Positions 11,243 to 22,205 of a stretch of 64,000 bases of DNA are shown here, in pieces. The DNA is from Gracilariopsis chorda. Taxonomy: Eukaryota > Rhodophyta > Florideophyceae > Gracilariales > Gracilariaceae. The notes beneath the pieces are model-generated. The model was not told the DNA's origin. It saw only the letters and a list, made by a program, of their open reading frames with translations, and made no database searches. A program made the translations under genes and the position numbers. Each line of letters starts with the position of its first letter. Position 1 is the first letter of the stretch. Where the stretch lies: assembly GCA_003194525.1 (NCBI GenBank), contig NBIV01000244.1, positions 1-64,000 on the forward strand, read 5' to 3'.

Positions 11243-12046
11243 CTATTCACGTTTACTCGCAAACATTTCCATCATTAGCTTAAACTTGTCTAGTTCCAGC
11301 TTATCGAGCGCCTCGCGCTCCTCGCGGCGGAGTTCTCTCTCCTTCTCCCGCCCCTCTTGCTCTACCTTCAGCCGCTTGCGCTCTAGAATGAGGCGTTCTT
11401 GTCCGATTTGGACCCGCAGCATGTCCGCCTCCTTTAGAGCTTGTCCGAACGAGGAGAGCTCCCCTGCCATCCCACCTCTCAGTCTGCCACTAAGCCGCCT
11501 CCTCTTCGACAACGACCCTTCTTCTTCACCTTGAGTATCGACATCGCCCTCAACATCTGGGCCATTTTCGCTTTTCCTAACCAACGACCGCGCAACCATC
11601 TCCTTCCCCATTTTCTCCTTCTCAATCTCCTTGCGACGCTTCTCGTCCTTCTCTGCGCTCTTGTCACGTTGAATACCCTCCCTCGCTTCCGCCATCGCAC
11701 CAAGCAACTCATGCATTTCGGTAACCTTACCATCAACCCCCGACATCACGCGCTCTCGTGCATCTTTCTTGTCGAAGATGTCTTGTAGCTTCTTGTAACC
11801 ATCTTGTATGCTCTTGCTGCTTGTCTTGACAGTTAGCGTCTCATTCTCGTTTGCTTTTTGAGACGCCACTGCAAACGCTGCCGCGATCTTGCCGTAAGGA
11901 GCGATGTGCGCGTTCGCCGCCGCTACTTCGCGCACGATGATGAGGTCGTCAGTGGCAGAGAATCGGTACGATTTCGCTTTAGGAGTGTTAAAAGGTCGCG
12001 AGGCTTAAGGAGGACAAGATTTAGAGAGGGGTTCGTTGGGAACCAT
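11243..12046 (-). CDS. PIF/Harbinger Myb/SANT-like accessory protein
   Basis: PIF/Harbinger elements encode a Myb-like protein that helps the transposase enter the nucleus and bind the ends. Here the minus frame contains YRFSATDDLIIVREV then PYGKIAAAF, a SANT/Myb-like start, followed by about 190 residues of charged coiled coil with a basic cluster SKRRRLSGR that could be a nuclear localisation signal. An ATG at 12046 is in frame, but a TAA at 12005-12007 separates it from the Myb block. Either translation starts downstream or the gene is inactivated. It is convergent with the transposase. Confidence 0.65.
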
Positions 12047-12199
12047 TGCGGAGGGCGAGGTGGGCGGTGGAGTGGACGGTAAAACGGTAGCCATATCGAT
12101 GGGAGGAGAAGGGAAGTCCTGTATGTTCCCAGCCGCTTGGTATAAGAAGCTGCTATGCTAGCAGTCTGTAGTGCACTTCCCGCCATTTCTGTGGATTTC

Positions 12200-12371
12200 A
12201 TGGCCGCTTTTCAACGCGAAATCTTTGTGAAATCGCTTCACGAAATGGTCACATGTGACAGCCGTTTGCCATTTCCATACAGCGTTTTTCACAACGTGTA
12301 CCAGTAATGTAAGGAGTACAGGAGAAATCTTCGTGAAATCTCCGTGAAAACCGACTGCGTAAAGTCACTAA
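12200..12371 (-). repeat. PIF/Harbinger right subterminal repeats and terminal inverted repeat
   Basis: The stretch holds several copies of a GTGAAATC-like word: GAAATCTTTGTGAAATC near 12220, then GAAATCTTCGTGAAATC and CCGTGAAAACC near 12322-12351. The inverted terminal core ACTGCGTAAAG follows at 12354-12364. Such subterminal words are likely binding sites for the transposase or its Myb partner; that role is inference. Confidence 0.55.
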
Positions 12372-12491
12372 TAACAAAAAACAGGATGAGGACTACTTTT
12401 TTGTCAAAGAAGCGGTACTCTTGTAGTCAGTAGCATTCCCCAATGCGACAAAACAGTCCGTCACAAATACGCCGGTGTTAGTGGCCAAAAT

Positions 12492-12512
12492 TGTGTGTGT
12501 GTGTGTGTGTGT
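12492..12512 (+). repeat. (TG)n microsatellite
   Basis: About ten uninterrupted TG units. Confidence 0.95.
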
Positions 12513-12573
12513 ACGCGAGCACGTTCCTCTAATTCTGAGGCAGCAGTATTAACCTTCTACAATAATTAGAAGG

Positions 12574-12618
12574 CTAACAGGAGGAAGCGGCCTTCGGCCG
12601 CGGGCAGCGCTGCGCGCT
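12574..12618 (-). repeat. Helitron H1 3' terminal double hairpin
   Basis: Two perfect stems lie side by side: 12587-12601 (GCGGCC, loop TTC) and 12606-12618 (AGCGC, loop TGC). About eight bases separate the first from the TGTTAG terminus. H2 has the same arrangement at 22206-22251. Helitron 3' hairpins act as replication terminators. Confidence 0.65.
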
Positions 12619-15600
12619 ACGATGGAGGAGTGATAAACAGCGGTGAGAAGAAAAAAGGGTGGAGAAAGCAAAAGCAGAAAACCAAGTACTTTAATTCAAT
12701 GAATGAAGAACCAAAAAAAAAAGATTCCGGTTGTAAAGGGATGCAGAACTGAATGGTTTCAGTCAGCACTGAGTTAGCGATGGTCACAAGCATGGTATGA
12801 ATTGTGTGCGCATTAACAGATGTAAACTGCAGGTCATGCAGGAGCATAACATGTTCGTTCCTTTAAATGCACGACAATGCAACATATAGTTGACCAGCGC
12901 AGAAGAAATTAGATTGCACATCCACAATCAAGCCATCCAAATTATTTCCCTGTTCTTTGTGAACGGTAACTGCAAACACGATACGAATGAAGAACTGCCT
13001 TCAAATCATGCAAATGTCTGCGAAAGAAAACTCGAAGTCGATACGATGCAGGAGCTGTCCTTCCAGCACCCGTCCGTTTTCGTCCAATCGAGCCATCTGC
13101 ATCGTAAACTGATCGACACGCACGATTATGAACAGCTTTCCGTTGACCACAGCGCGATGCAACACGTTCCGAATGACCATAACTGGCACAACAATCTTCA
13201 AATCCAAGTTATGAGGTGGTACTTCAGTGGGTGCATACTGATACGCAAACTCGGGAACAACGGTATTGGTGACGTCGGGCTTTGAGTTCTGTACACGGTC
13301 AGGTTGTACCTTCGTAGCTGACGGAAGAGTGAAGCTTTCACCAGGAAACAGATCCAGCGCTGCCACATTGTGTTCATCGACCAACTGATTTGTGGACGCA
13401 ATGAGTATTTTGCTGAGATCCACATCCTCCTTGCGTCGTGTTTTGAGCCACTTCCACAGGAATTGGTAAGCTTTTTACATGCTACCGTTAGATCTGAGTG
13501 GTAATGGAGCGTTGTTAGATATTGTGTTGCGTGCAATGGAAAGTAACAGTGACGCAAATGCCGGATCATCGGCTTGGCGTACTTGTTCGGTGAGATACAG
13601 CACTTGAACCGAGCACAATGTCCACATATCACTCTTCCACGGCATTTTGTTGAGAATGTTTGTGTACACTCGTCTCACATTTCCACTTGGCTCGGCCTCC
13701 ATGTACACCTACGGCACCACTGGAAGCAGCTCAGAGTAGTCGCCGGATAGAACGATGGTCAAGCCCCCAAACGGAGGCGGGTTTTCCATTGCACTGCAGC
13801 GAAGATCTTTGAGCAACGCATCCATGAGTTCGAAGAGCTTTCGTGAGAGCATGGACGCCTCATCCAAGACGAGCAGTTGTATTTCGCATAGCAATTCTGC
13901 ACGTTGAGATCAGAGACCGTACTTTGCCAAAGTGGCTGTAGTGCTGCTTGTGCTGTTCCTACCAGCTACACCCAGTCTGAGCAGGCTATGTAAAGTGCGG
14001 CCACCTTCGTACAACGAAGCTGCAATGCCTGTTGTAGCAGTCATTTCGGCGAGCATTCCTTCGGACTCAGCGATATCACGAAGAAGGTTGAGCGCTTATG
14101 TCTTTCCGGGTTCTGCGGATTATTGCACAAACAACATGTTTCCAGGAGTGCTTGTTCGCTCCTGCAGCCCCTGTCATTGTTGCAATGCGGTAATGACGGT
14201 GGCAATGACTTGTATTTGACGAGGTTTTAAAGTGGCCTACCTTGACTGCAAGGTTGACGAATTTCGCACCACTGGCGCGTCTCGAGATGTTGTAGCTCGA
14301 TTTGCATCAGTCAATGCTGCATGGTCCTGCTGTAGGTTTTGGGAGAAGAAGCTGTGATCGCGAAGCAGTCACGCACCGTGCCAGTCTGAGATCTCTACTA
14401 TAAGTCGATACATTTCTTCCTTTCGTTGCTGCTCATCTCCTGTATGTATGTCGCTACATAGCGCCTCCCAGTTTTCGACGGCCATTATTTCTGGTTCTGC
14501 GCATTGTTGGTATAGTGTGACAATCAGACTTCGTAGCTCGGAGGGCGTGCTGTAAATCTGCACTGCTTCTTGGAATGCAATATCAAACTCGGATCCGTCT
14601 GCTAGCATTCCGCTTACAATCGCAGTTTCACGATACGTTCCATACTGCTGTCCGTTGAAATTCCTTGCGTCTTCATAAAAGCTGGAGCCTTGATTCATGA
14701 GCAGCAAGGGCAGAGCAAAGAGCCCAATGTAGGACGGTGAAACACCTCTGATCCTTGCGAGGCACTGCTCGTCTTCCGTGTGCTGTACCACGTACATGGG
14801 CGGATCGCAGTCATCTGTGGGCACTTGAGTGCTGTCTCCGTCGTATTGGTTAAGCATGCGGCTTGAAGCGTGCGATACAATCGAGCTTTTTCAAAGCACG
14901 AAAAGTAGTCGAGGTTCGCATATGCTTCGGGCCTTGCAAAGTATCTCTCCAACGTAGACGGTGGCGATGCGGAATGGATTTGATTTGGACCTCTGAGCAG
15001 AAACGTTCGCTCTCCTTCCAAGGGAATGGCCTCCCACTTTACTTTTGGTACGATTTGAACATGTCGAAACTCGAAAATTCTCCAAGCTGCGTTGACGGCG
15101 CCCACCATACGCGGTCGCATGTATGCGCGAATGTCGTTCTGCACCTGCGGCTCTTGTTGCTGCTCGTTCTGTGTGCCTGTCTCACTAGCACCACTCACAT
15201 TGAGCACCACCTCCTGAGCTTTGGGCTGCTTAAACGCGTACTTCGTCAGATAAGCCACTGCGCCCCCTCCTTGCGTGCGTTGTACGTTGATGTGAGAGCG
15301 GTACTTTTTGGTCAGAGTTGGGTTGTACGGCACAATCCTGAGGTCTTGTTGTCTTCTTCTGCGGTAGATCACGCGATTCGTGCCTTCTTCAATGTACGTC
15401 TCCGGCACAAACATGTTGCTGTCGTATCCAAACTTGCACCACCCAGTGCGATTCCGGCAATAGGGGGAGTGGCGGTGCCTGTGCATGGAACGAATGAGGC
15501 CGCGCAACGCGTCTTCTTCGCCTGGAAGTGGAAGCTCTGCACGAATGAGCTCGTCGATCACATCAACGTCGTCAATCAGGCCTCTTTCGAGCCACACGAG

Positions 15601-17429
15601 CATGTGGTGATGAGGCACAATGCGCTCTTGAAACTCGAGCTTTGATGCAAGCCTCAGGCACTTCATTCTAAAGATGTGCTCCTAGTTTTTCTCCAAGGCC
15701 TTCATGAAGTCTTTTGCGTACTGGTTGTACACCCTTCCAACTAGACTCAGTCGGTCAAACGGTCGAGGGCGGTTACTCTGTGCCGTAAATGTGCCATGAT
15801 TAGTGGTGTCCATCCCAAGTCGCTGGATGTCCTCTCGCCAGATGTTCATGGTAATTTTAATGAACAGAGAAGGCGGTCCTCTCCGCGCTATTATCTCCTG
15901 TACATACATGCGCTTGTTCTTCCAGTACGCTGCTGAGTTGACCGATTCATCGGGAAGAAAGATGCGTCCCATTTGCGCAAACTGGATGGTGGCACATGAC
16001 CTGTTTGTTGTTGTGCGTGCTGGATCTCTTGCTCTTGTACAATACATGCCTGTTGTTCTCTCTCTATTAAACGTAGTCGCATGTCCTCAATGTTTGTGTG
16101 CGTGCGTAGCATCCACATCTGCATCACCGTTCCACTGTTTAGGAGGATGTTGTCTGAGTACAGACGTCGCTTCGCGTTCTCAGCCCAGGTGAGCTTTCGG
16201 AGCTTCCACTCGCTAACTCTGAGACCTGAACTTTGCTGTGTGGAGTTCCTTGCATCCAGAAACAGGCCGATGTCAAACGGTTCGTGCTGATCATCTCACG
16301 GGTAGAGAAGAGGGAATTTGCCCTTCTCTGCAAGTTTGGATGCAGGTTTTACAAGTCGGTACCGCGCATGCGCATTGTTTGCGGCATTCGAAATCGCCCC
16401 TGCTCCAGCAGCAGCAGCAGTCGTCACTGCAGTGTGCTATTTGGCAGCGGTTCCTTCTATAAAGCGCAGTACTCGAGACTCCAGTCATTACAGGCCAGTC
16501 GGATCAACCACGAGCGTTCTCATCATGGTTGGCCTCCCATCAGGAACATTTTCAGGGAGAAGGCCAGCACCTGCATGAGGAGCACTGACTGTAGCACCTC
16601 AGGTTCCTTCGTATGCCCCTACGACTACTCCTTGTTCTGCTGCTTTCACGCTGATATACACGGCCGTCTCCGCATTTTGTTGTTATTGTTGCTGTTGCGT
16701 ATTAAACAAGGTTCGGTGGCATTCGCGCACCACGTCTGGCTTCGGCTGGATTACATCGTACAGATTCGGTACGATGTCTCGTACGTTGATTTCCTGAATG
16801 GACGCACGCATATTGGCATGAGCATAGTGAAATGGATCCAAGGAAGGCAGACCGGTATCCCACAGAAAGCTGTAGCGCGTGTTGTTCTGGTTCTGCGTGG
16901 TCAGAGCGAGAGCTGCGTTTCCCTCAAGTTTGAGAAAGAAAGGACCACCTCCGGTCACATAAGATATGTCCATGAACGCTTGCGTCGTCGCGAAGAGCGT
17001 ATTCAAGTGGAGGAAATGGCTGTGAAAGGCTCTCAGGCTATAAAAACTGCAAACCAATTCGCTGCCATGCCTTCTACGGAACGTGACGCCCCACCCTGAA
17101 CTTCTTTTCATTCCACAGCACACTACATTGGTCTCTTTGCCAAGCAAAACGCATCCCCAGTACTTGCAGCTATGAATTCTCAATGTCCCGTCTGGGTATG
17201 TACAGGAGAAGAGCGTGTGTGAGTGCTCGCCGCATCTTCTGCATCGCCTTTGACCCGCAGTGGAAAGCGTCTCAAACTCTGGAACGCTTGCCCGGATGGA
17301 TGGATCATTCCAAGCTTCATCAGCCGCAGTATCCTACGCATAATACACGCGATAAAGTCTTCGGTCCGGACGTCCAGCACACTGCATGACCTTCGTATCA
17401 AGCTGCTGCTGGAGGTACGGCTGCTGTGG

Positions 17430-17725
17430 CTGCTGCTGTGGTGGTTGTAAGGGAGCAGGAATGATCTCATCGTCTTCAAATTCCATGGGAACTGGCATCT
17501 GCTCTTCTTGTTGTTCGGATTGTGGCAGAGCAGGTTGCTATGGCGGCTGTGAGGGGGCGGGAGTGATCTCAACCTCTTCCAATTCCCTCGGAATGAGCAT
17601 CTGTTGTTGTTGTTCAACATGCAGCAGATAGGGCTGCTGCGGCTGCTGTGAGGGAGCAGGATTTATCTCGTTCTCTTCCAACTCCATCGGAACGGGCATC
17701 TGTTCTTCTTCTTCAACTTGTGGAA
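17430..17725 (-). repeat. Tandem repeat, about 100 bp x 3, inside H1 Rep N-terminus
   Basis: Units start with GAGCAGGA-like sequence at about 17453, 17554 and 17654. On the minus strand they encode about 33-residue repeats with cores such as PVPMELEENEINPAPSQ separated by Gln-rich runs. This amplifies a Gln/Pro/Glu-rich linker ahead of the zinc knuckle. Confidence 0.8.
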
Positions 17726-18030
17726 GAGGGTGCGCATTTGTCTACAGGGTTGTGTGGCCCTTATCATAGACAGCAGGCGCAGGCATTGATGGGAGAGATG
17801 GAGGCATAGGAGAGGAAGTTGGTCTTCATGTGGGCCTGGAACCACTTGCCCCAGCAACGCACGTAGGTGTTGCAGGAGTAACTTTGTCTTCTTCCACGGC
17901 TGGAACAATGGGTCCTTACACGTGCGTTTCGCTCTCATTTACCGGCATGTCATCTGGAGCGGGAGGAACTGGCAATCGTCGAGTTCGTCCAGCTCCTGGC
18001 CTTGCGCCGCTTGAGTTCACTTCGGCCCCT

Positions 18031-18117
18031 CCCGAATTGGCTCTGGCACCACCTGAATTGGCTCTGGATCATCCTGAACTGGCTCTGGCGCCTCTGGTAT
18101 TGGCTCGTGCACCTCCG
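18031..18117 (-). repeat. 21-bp tandem repeat x 4 in H1 N-terminus
   Basis: GAATTGGCTCTGG-like words recur every 21 bp at 18034, 18055, 18076 and 18097. They encode seven-residue units of type APEPVQD/DPEPIQV. Upstream residues also repeat in sevens (GGARSNS, GGARPHS). Confidence 0.85.
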
Positions 18118-19067
18118 AGTGGGGTCGAGCACCTCCAGAGTTCGATCTGGCCCCACCAGAGGTTGGACGTGGACCTCCCTGCGTCATTCTAATTTCAGAA
18201 AAAAGAAACAATCAATTCAGTTTTTTTTAACCGCTAAAACAATTTGGCAGGGGCCCAGAATAATTTCCAATATAACACAAAGTTGAAAGTGAAAAACTGG
18301 TTGCAGTTTGTTGCTTTGCACCCACCAGGCCTAGTCGCATGAGCAATTAAAAAAACTTGCTGCAAGGCTTAGATTTACCAGATGCAGTCGTGGGCAGCAC
18401 AGGGACTCTCGACACACTCCTGTTGAATTATGACGGGCGGAGTGTATTCAGCCGGTTTTCAAGCCGTTTGATGTTTAACACGCGTCCGGTTGTAAGGATT
18501 GATCTGCCTTTACTCACACACCGAAGTGTGCTTTCCAGCCCCAAGAGGTACGACACGGCGGCCGCCCCGGACCCTACACAGCAAGCTGGTATTAGGTCAG
18601 GGAAACCCTCAGACTTCCTGGATCGCCGTCAAACGACCAGTATACTACAGAGGGGCACTTGAACTTTCCCAGATTCATAGTACTCAGTGGGTTACTCTTG
18701 TGGTGACCTGTACACGAGCTCGGCCTTGCCTCGGTCTCAGGCAAGCAACAGTGCCTAAAGTAGCCAAAAGATACGACACTGCGCTATTGGTCAAGCCTGA
18801 ATGGGATGCAAAGAATTGGTTAGAGTCAGCAAGCGAGATGCATTTGGCAGTGTGCCAGTGCATTATATATACTCTGTGCATTGTGCTGCACTGGCGCGGT
18901 GCAAAAGGGCAGGCACGTGTCGTGCAAGCCAGCTACTGCTGCTGAGTGGCTGGCACTGCAGTCATTTACTGTAGTCCCAACCATTCAGCAACAGTGGCTG
19001 TCAACAAACAGCAGCAGCCAATAAGGTTTGAGCTTTGCTGCTGCTGGTGGTGAATTTTTGAGTGGCA

Positions 19068-19145
19068 GGGAGGCGTTGCGCGATAAGAGGTTCTTGCACG
19101 CGCTGAAGGGGGCGTGCAAGGGCATTTTCTGGCGCAACGCCTCCC
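19068..19145. repeat. Nested perfect inverted repeat
   Basis: Outer arms GGGAGGCGTTGCGC (19068-19081) and its exact complement (19132-19145) enclose a 50-base loop. That loop holds an inner perfect 9-bp stem, CTTGCACGC (19093-19101) with GCGTGCAAG (19112-19120). All paired bases match. Confidence 0.9.
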
Positions 19146-19151
19146 GTCAAT

Positions 19152-19203
19152 CAACAACATCCCCCTCGTACATTTGTAAATCATTATAGTACGGGGGTTG
19201 TTG
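19152..19203. repeat. Second inverted repeat next to the nested hairpin
   Basis: CAACAACATCCCCCTCGTAC (19152-19171) pairs with GTACGGGGGTTGTTG (19189-19203), with small bulges, around an AT-rich 17-base loop. Confidence 0.8.
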
Positions 19204-19260
19204 AGATCATCTATTCGACGGCTAAATTCCTCCAATAGACTCAATAGCAAATCGATCTGG

Positions 19261-20653
19261 CTTCCTCATCTGGCAAAACTGCATAATCTTTTATTTGCCT
19301 TTTCGGAATGACAACAGTGCCGACTCATCACATGTCGTCGGGCAGAACTGCGTCTGCCCTTAGTGGGACTCGCCAGTAGTACTGGTCCAGTACAGTGCGT
19401 GCACCTTTTTTAAAGCACACGCACCCAACTGACAAAAAATGTGATTTGTGTGTGCAAATATGATACAAATGACGCTTGCACAAACTGAAAATGGGGTGTT
19501 AAAAATTTTTTAGAACCATTTGCACAATTTCCTTGACATTTCGTCAACAGATGCAAATCATGCCACAAAAACAATTAAGCACGGAAGCCACATTTAAACA
19601 CTTGAAACAATATATAGTACACATAATAAAACTGCAAATCTTTGTTCTTTTATTACTTTGTAGCACTACCATCTTTGTTTATCACAGCTAAAAAACGTCT
19701 TTGAACAGAAAAAACAGCCTTAGCATATACTCTGTTGTCAAACATGGTTAGGCGACTCCGGAAAAATTGTCAAAATTGTGAAACTGCTTTTCGTTGACAT
19801 ATACCGTCTTAGTGCTTAGACTACAAGCTTTTTTTTTAAACTTTTGATTCCGAAACGGATGCTAACAACTTAAAATCCGCACTTGACGCTAAAAAGACCC
19901 TTTTTGTGTATACCTGAAGCGATGGACTGAAAAACTATGTAGTTAAAAGGTCCAGGTTAAAACTTTGTCCAAAACATTTCCAGGCTACGGCTGTAAACAA
20001 ACTTTTAGAGTGTCACAATAGTTCTTAGAGTTCTGAGTGCTAGGTAAAAACCTCAACTCACCTTATCCTTACAAAAAGAAGAACGGGAAGCACGATTTTA
20101 GCTGCTGGCGCAGTTTGCGCCAAAAAAACCAAATCGTGCATTTTGCTTATATTTTAAGGGGTGCAAAAGTCGTTGTCGCACAAATCTTTAGTTTGGTCAG
20201 ACAGATTCTTATACAATGACCAAATTACTTTTTTTCGCAGGAAATGACAGGGATTTACATTCTTTTCTCAAATCATGATAGCAACACATATATTTCTGTA
20301 ACCTATCTAACTTGAACTTTTTCTTACTTTACAACAGATATCTATTCGAAGAATATTTCGTTTTAAAAATATTGCGTCTTAATTATTAAGAAAAGGTGAC
20401 CCGCTGTCACTTTTGAGCCCTGCATCATCTAAAACTATTTTATATGCTTTCCCGTTTTGAGAACCTCCTTTTCATTAGAAAAGAGATTTGAAGATTAAGG
20501 ACCTTTTCCAATTCGAAGGCACTGAGATGTATTTCTCGCGCTACGCATAGAAGAGGGTAATGTTGCTGCAGAGACAGTTTTGGAGCTTTTTTGGAAATGA
20601 GGAAAGTTTAAGCTCGGCTCTTGAACTGGAGAAGCTGCTTACAGCTTTTAATT
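19261..20653. other. AT-rich stretch without recognised features
   Basis: No convincing coding frame or named repeat was found. Its right edge is the copia LTR at 20654, so it is part of the locus into which the copia element inserted. Confidence 0.6.
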
Positions 20654-20798
20654 TGTGAGTGGAGTGCACTGACTTTCTTTATTGACGTGCTTCTCGTCGT
20701 CGTCTAGGTTAATTGCTGTTTTTTTACTGTAATGTTTGACGAAATCAAAATGTGGTGTAGCAAGCAGTTACAGTGTTTGACAGTCTTTGGGTGGTGCA
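20654..20798 (-). repeat. Copia 3' LTR (about 145 bp)
   Basis: The plus strand begins TGTGAGTGGAGTGCACTGAC and ends GGTGCA. The first about 90 bases align with 41695-41787, for instance TTCTCGTCGTC and CTGTTTTT. The purine tract (plus-strand TCCTATTTTT, 20799-20808) lies immediately outside, as expected upstream of a 3' LTR. Confidence 0.8.
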
Positions 20799-20808
20799 TC
20801 CTATTTTT
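20799..20808 (-). promoter_or_regulatory. Copia polypurine tract
   Basis: The minus strand reads AAAAATAGGA directly before the TG start of the 3' LTR. In the family it primes plus-strand DNA synthesis. Confidence 0.65.
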
Positions 20809-22205
20809 GGTTCGGTTGAGTTATGACTTGTAGTGCTGCTCGGCGTTTTTGGAATCGATCTTTGCCCAGCAGTTTGGTTAAAATGTCCGCCAGGATCGCG
20901 TCCGTGGGTACGTGCGGTATACAAATGGTGTTTTTCGCCGCAAGTTCTTGAAGAAAATGGTGCCGGATGTTTATGTATTTTCTTTGTTTGGTTGACGCTC
21001 GGTTGCCTGCAATTAGAACAGTGGATTGATTGTCTATATAGTGAGACTTGGGCTTTTCCGTTGGTATGAGAATGTCCTTCATTGGTTTACAAAGCCAGGC
21101 TGTGTGTTTCATAGGTTCTGTTGCCGCTACGTACTTGGCTTCGGTTGTGGATAGTGCGATGATGTTCTTTTTGTGAGATGTCCTGGATATTCGTGTGCTG
21201 CTTACACAGTGGCGCGTTCCCGATATCGATTTGTGAATCATTTCGTTCGCGAAAGTGGCATTGCTGAATACTTTGAGTGATTGACTGCGGAATTTGGTGG
21301 TGTGTCGGTGTGTGCAAGGTGCAAGCCATAAGTACTTGTTTCTTTGAGGTATCTAAAGTGAGTTTTCAAAGCCTGTTGTCGTTGAGAATGAGCCATGTGC
21401 TGTGCCAGCCTATTGGTGGCGTAGGCAATGTCCGGGCGACTACTATCTGTAATATATCGGATTTAGCCAAGGGTTTGTGGGTAACGGGTTGCTTCGGCAG
21501 GTTCGAGTAGTGGGTTGTCTTCTGCTGGTTGAGTGTGGTGAGTGATATGTAAGGTGTGAGTGTGGGGTTGTATGATTGCGTGCCGGTTTGTTGTAGTACT
21601 CCATCAACTACGTCGGGTTGTGACACATGGATACCTCTGGGGGTGCGAAAGATTGTCCAGTCGAGAAAACGTGTTGGCTTGTCCATTCTTTTGCCTTTGT
21701 ATTTCCAGAATAACTGCTGTTGCAGGGTGTCGATGAAGGATTGGGTGGAGTCGAGAACTAAGACGTCCTCAATGGTTGTACTGAAGATTATGAAGCTGCC
21801 GTTTACCGTCGCTTTAGTGTAGAGGCAGGGGTCATTCTCGGAGGTTTTGAATCCAAGGGATGTGAGATACTTTTTAAGTGCATGAATGTAGCAGTACGTG
21901 GCTGGAGAGAAACTGTAGAGATTGCCAATGAATTTTCTGTACTTTCCTTCGTGTCTGAAGGTTCCATCAAAAGTGGGCATCTGTTTGACATAAATGGGCT
22001 TGTCGGAAGCGTAACATTCATGTAGGTAAGTGGACGTAATGTCGAAATGTTCGAAGGGGAGATTTCTAAGGGCGTGAAATGCGATGAGCATTCTTTGCGT
22101 GGTCCGATCGGTGGTTTACGTGGTGGTGTGCTTGGGGTCGAAGTTTAGGAACAGCCGTTGGGACCTTAAGGAAAGAGGTTTACGCATAGGGCTTCCACCA
22201 TTGGA
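20801..22205 (-). pseudogene. Copia reverse transcriptase (distal part) and RNase H
   Basis: The frame shows NGGSPMRKP near the insertion point and TTDRTTQRMLIAFHALRN, followed by EHFDITSTYLHE, the copia version of the RT block with the first catalytic Asp. KYRKFIGNLYSFSPATY and FLDWTIFRTPRGIHVSQPD follow. RNase H shows the copia signature NIIALSTTEAKYVAATE and LTKLLGKDRF at the end. The upstream portion of RT lies at 38099-38345 beyond the inserted elements. The two sides of the insertion meet in the same region of RT. Confidence 0.85.

Larger units (their letters stand above)
9727..12371 (+). mobile_element. PIF/Harbinger DNA transposon, nearly complete
   Basis: A DDE_Tnp_4-type transposase on the plus strand and a Myb/SANT-like coiled-coil protein on the minus strand face each other, the two-gene layout of PIF/Harbinger elements. 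The inverted ends share CTTTACGCAGT at 9732-9742 and its complement at 12354-12364. TTA at 9727-9729 and TAA at 12369-12371 recall the three-base TWA target duplication but are not identical. The element is about 2.6 kb. Each gene has one in-frame stop, so it is probably inactive but not old. Confidence 0.75.
12850..18187 (-). pseudogene. Helitron H1 Rep/Pif1-type helicase
   Basis: Helitrons move by rolling-circle replication using a fused HUH nuclease and 5'-3' helicase. From the ATG at 18187 the order is a Pro/Gln/Glu-rich repeat region; a CX2CX4HX4C knuckle CRRCGEHSHTLFSC (about 17205-17247); the N-terminal Helitron Cys-rich region (16683-17183); the Rep domain with VPHHHMLVWL (about 15590-15618) and the tyrosine block AVAYLTKYAFK (about 15230-15260, both tyrosines kept); and the helicase with Walker B LVLDEASM (about 13860), LTEQVRQADDP and the C-terminal GQLYVALSC (about 12890). 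The Walker A region near 14110 is degenerate. Numerous stops and frame changes make it non-functional. It is clearly related to H2 but not a recent copy. Confidence 0.85.
12574..18373 (-). mobile_element. Helitron H1
   Basis: A decayed Rep/Pif1-helicase gene fills most of this interval on the minus strand. The 3' end (left side) has two adjacent GC-rich hairpins followed by TGTTAG at 12579-12574, close to but not the canonical CTRR end. A candidate 5' end beginning TCTAAGCC lies at 18373, preceded by A as expected for insertion between A and T. At the 3' side the next base is C rather than T. The ends are therefore tentative while the coding identification is firm. Confidence 0.75.
18374..19260. 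other. Hairpin-rich non-coding stretch
   Basis: No protein similarity is seen. The stretch contains several inverted repeats: GCCAGTGC/GCACTGGC around 18855-18895, a GCCAG/CTGGC pair around 18928-18955, and two strong structures listed separately at 19068-19145 and 19152-19203. A word TACGACAC occurs twice (about 18550 and 18773). It could be a non-autonomous DNA element or the 5' flank of Helitron H1. Confidence 0.4.

Noticed and set aside
13001-16450. Long plus-strand frames across Helitron H1 (for example about 14863-15645 and 16233-17099)
   Set aside because: They are shadows of the minus-strand Rep/helicase, whose motifs are clear.
18357-18945. Overlapping plus-strand frames of about 100-148 codons
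   Set aside because: Composition is not protein-like, frames are short relative to the local stop density, and the region is hairpin-rich non-coding DNA.
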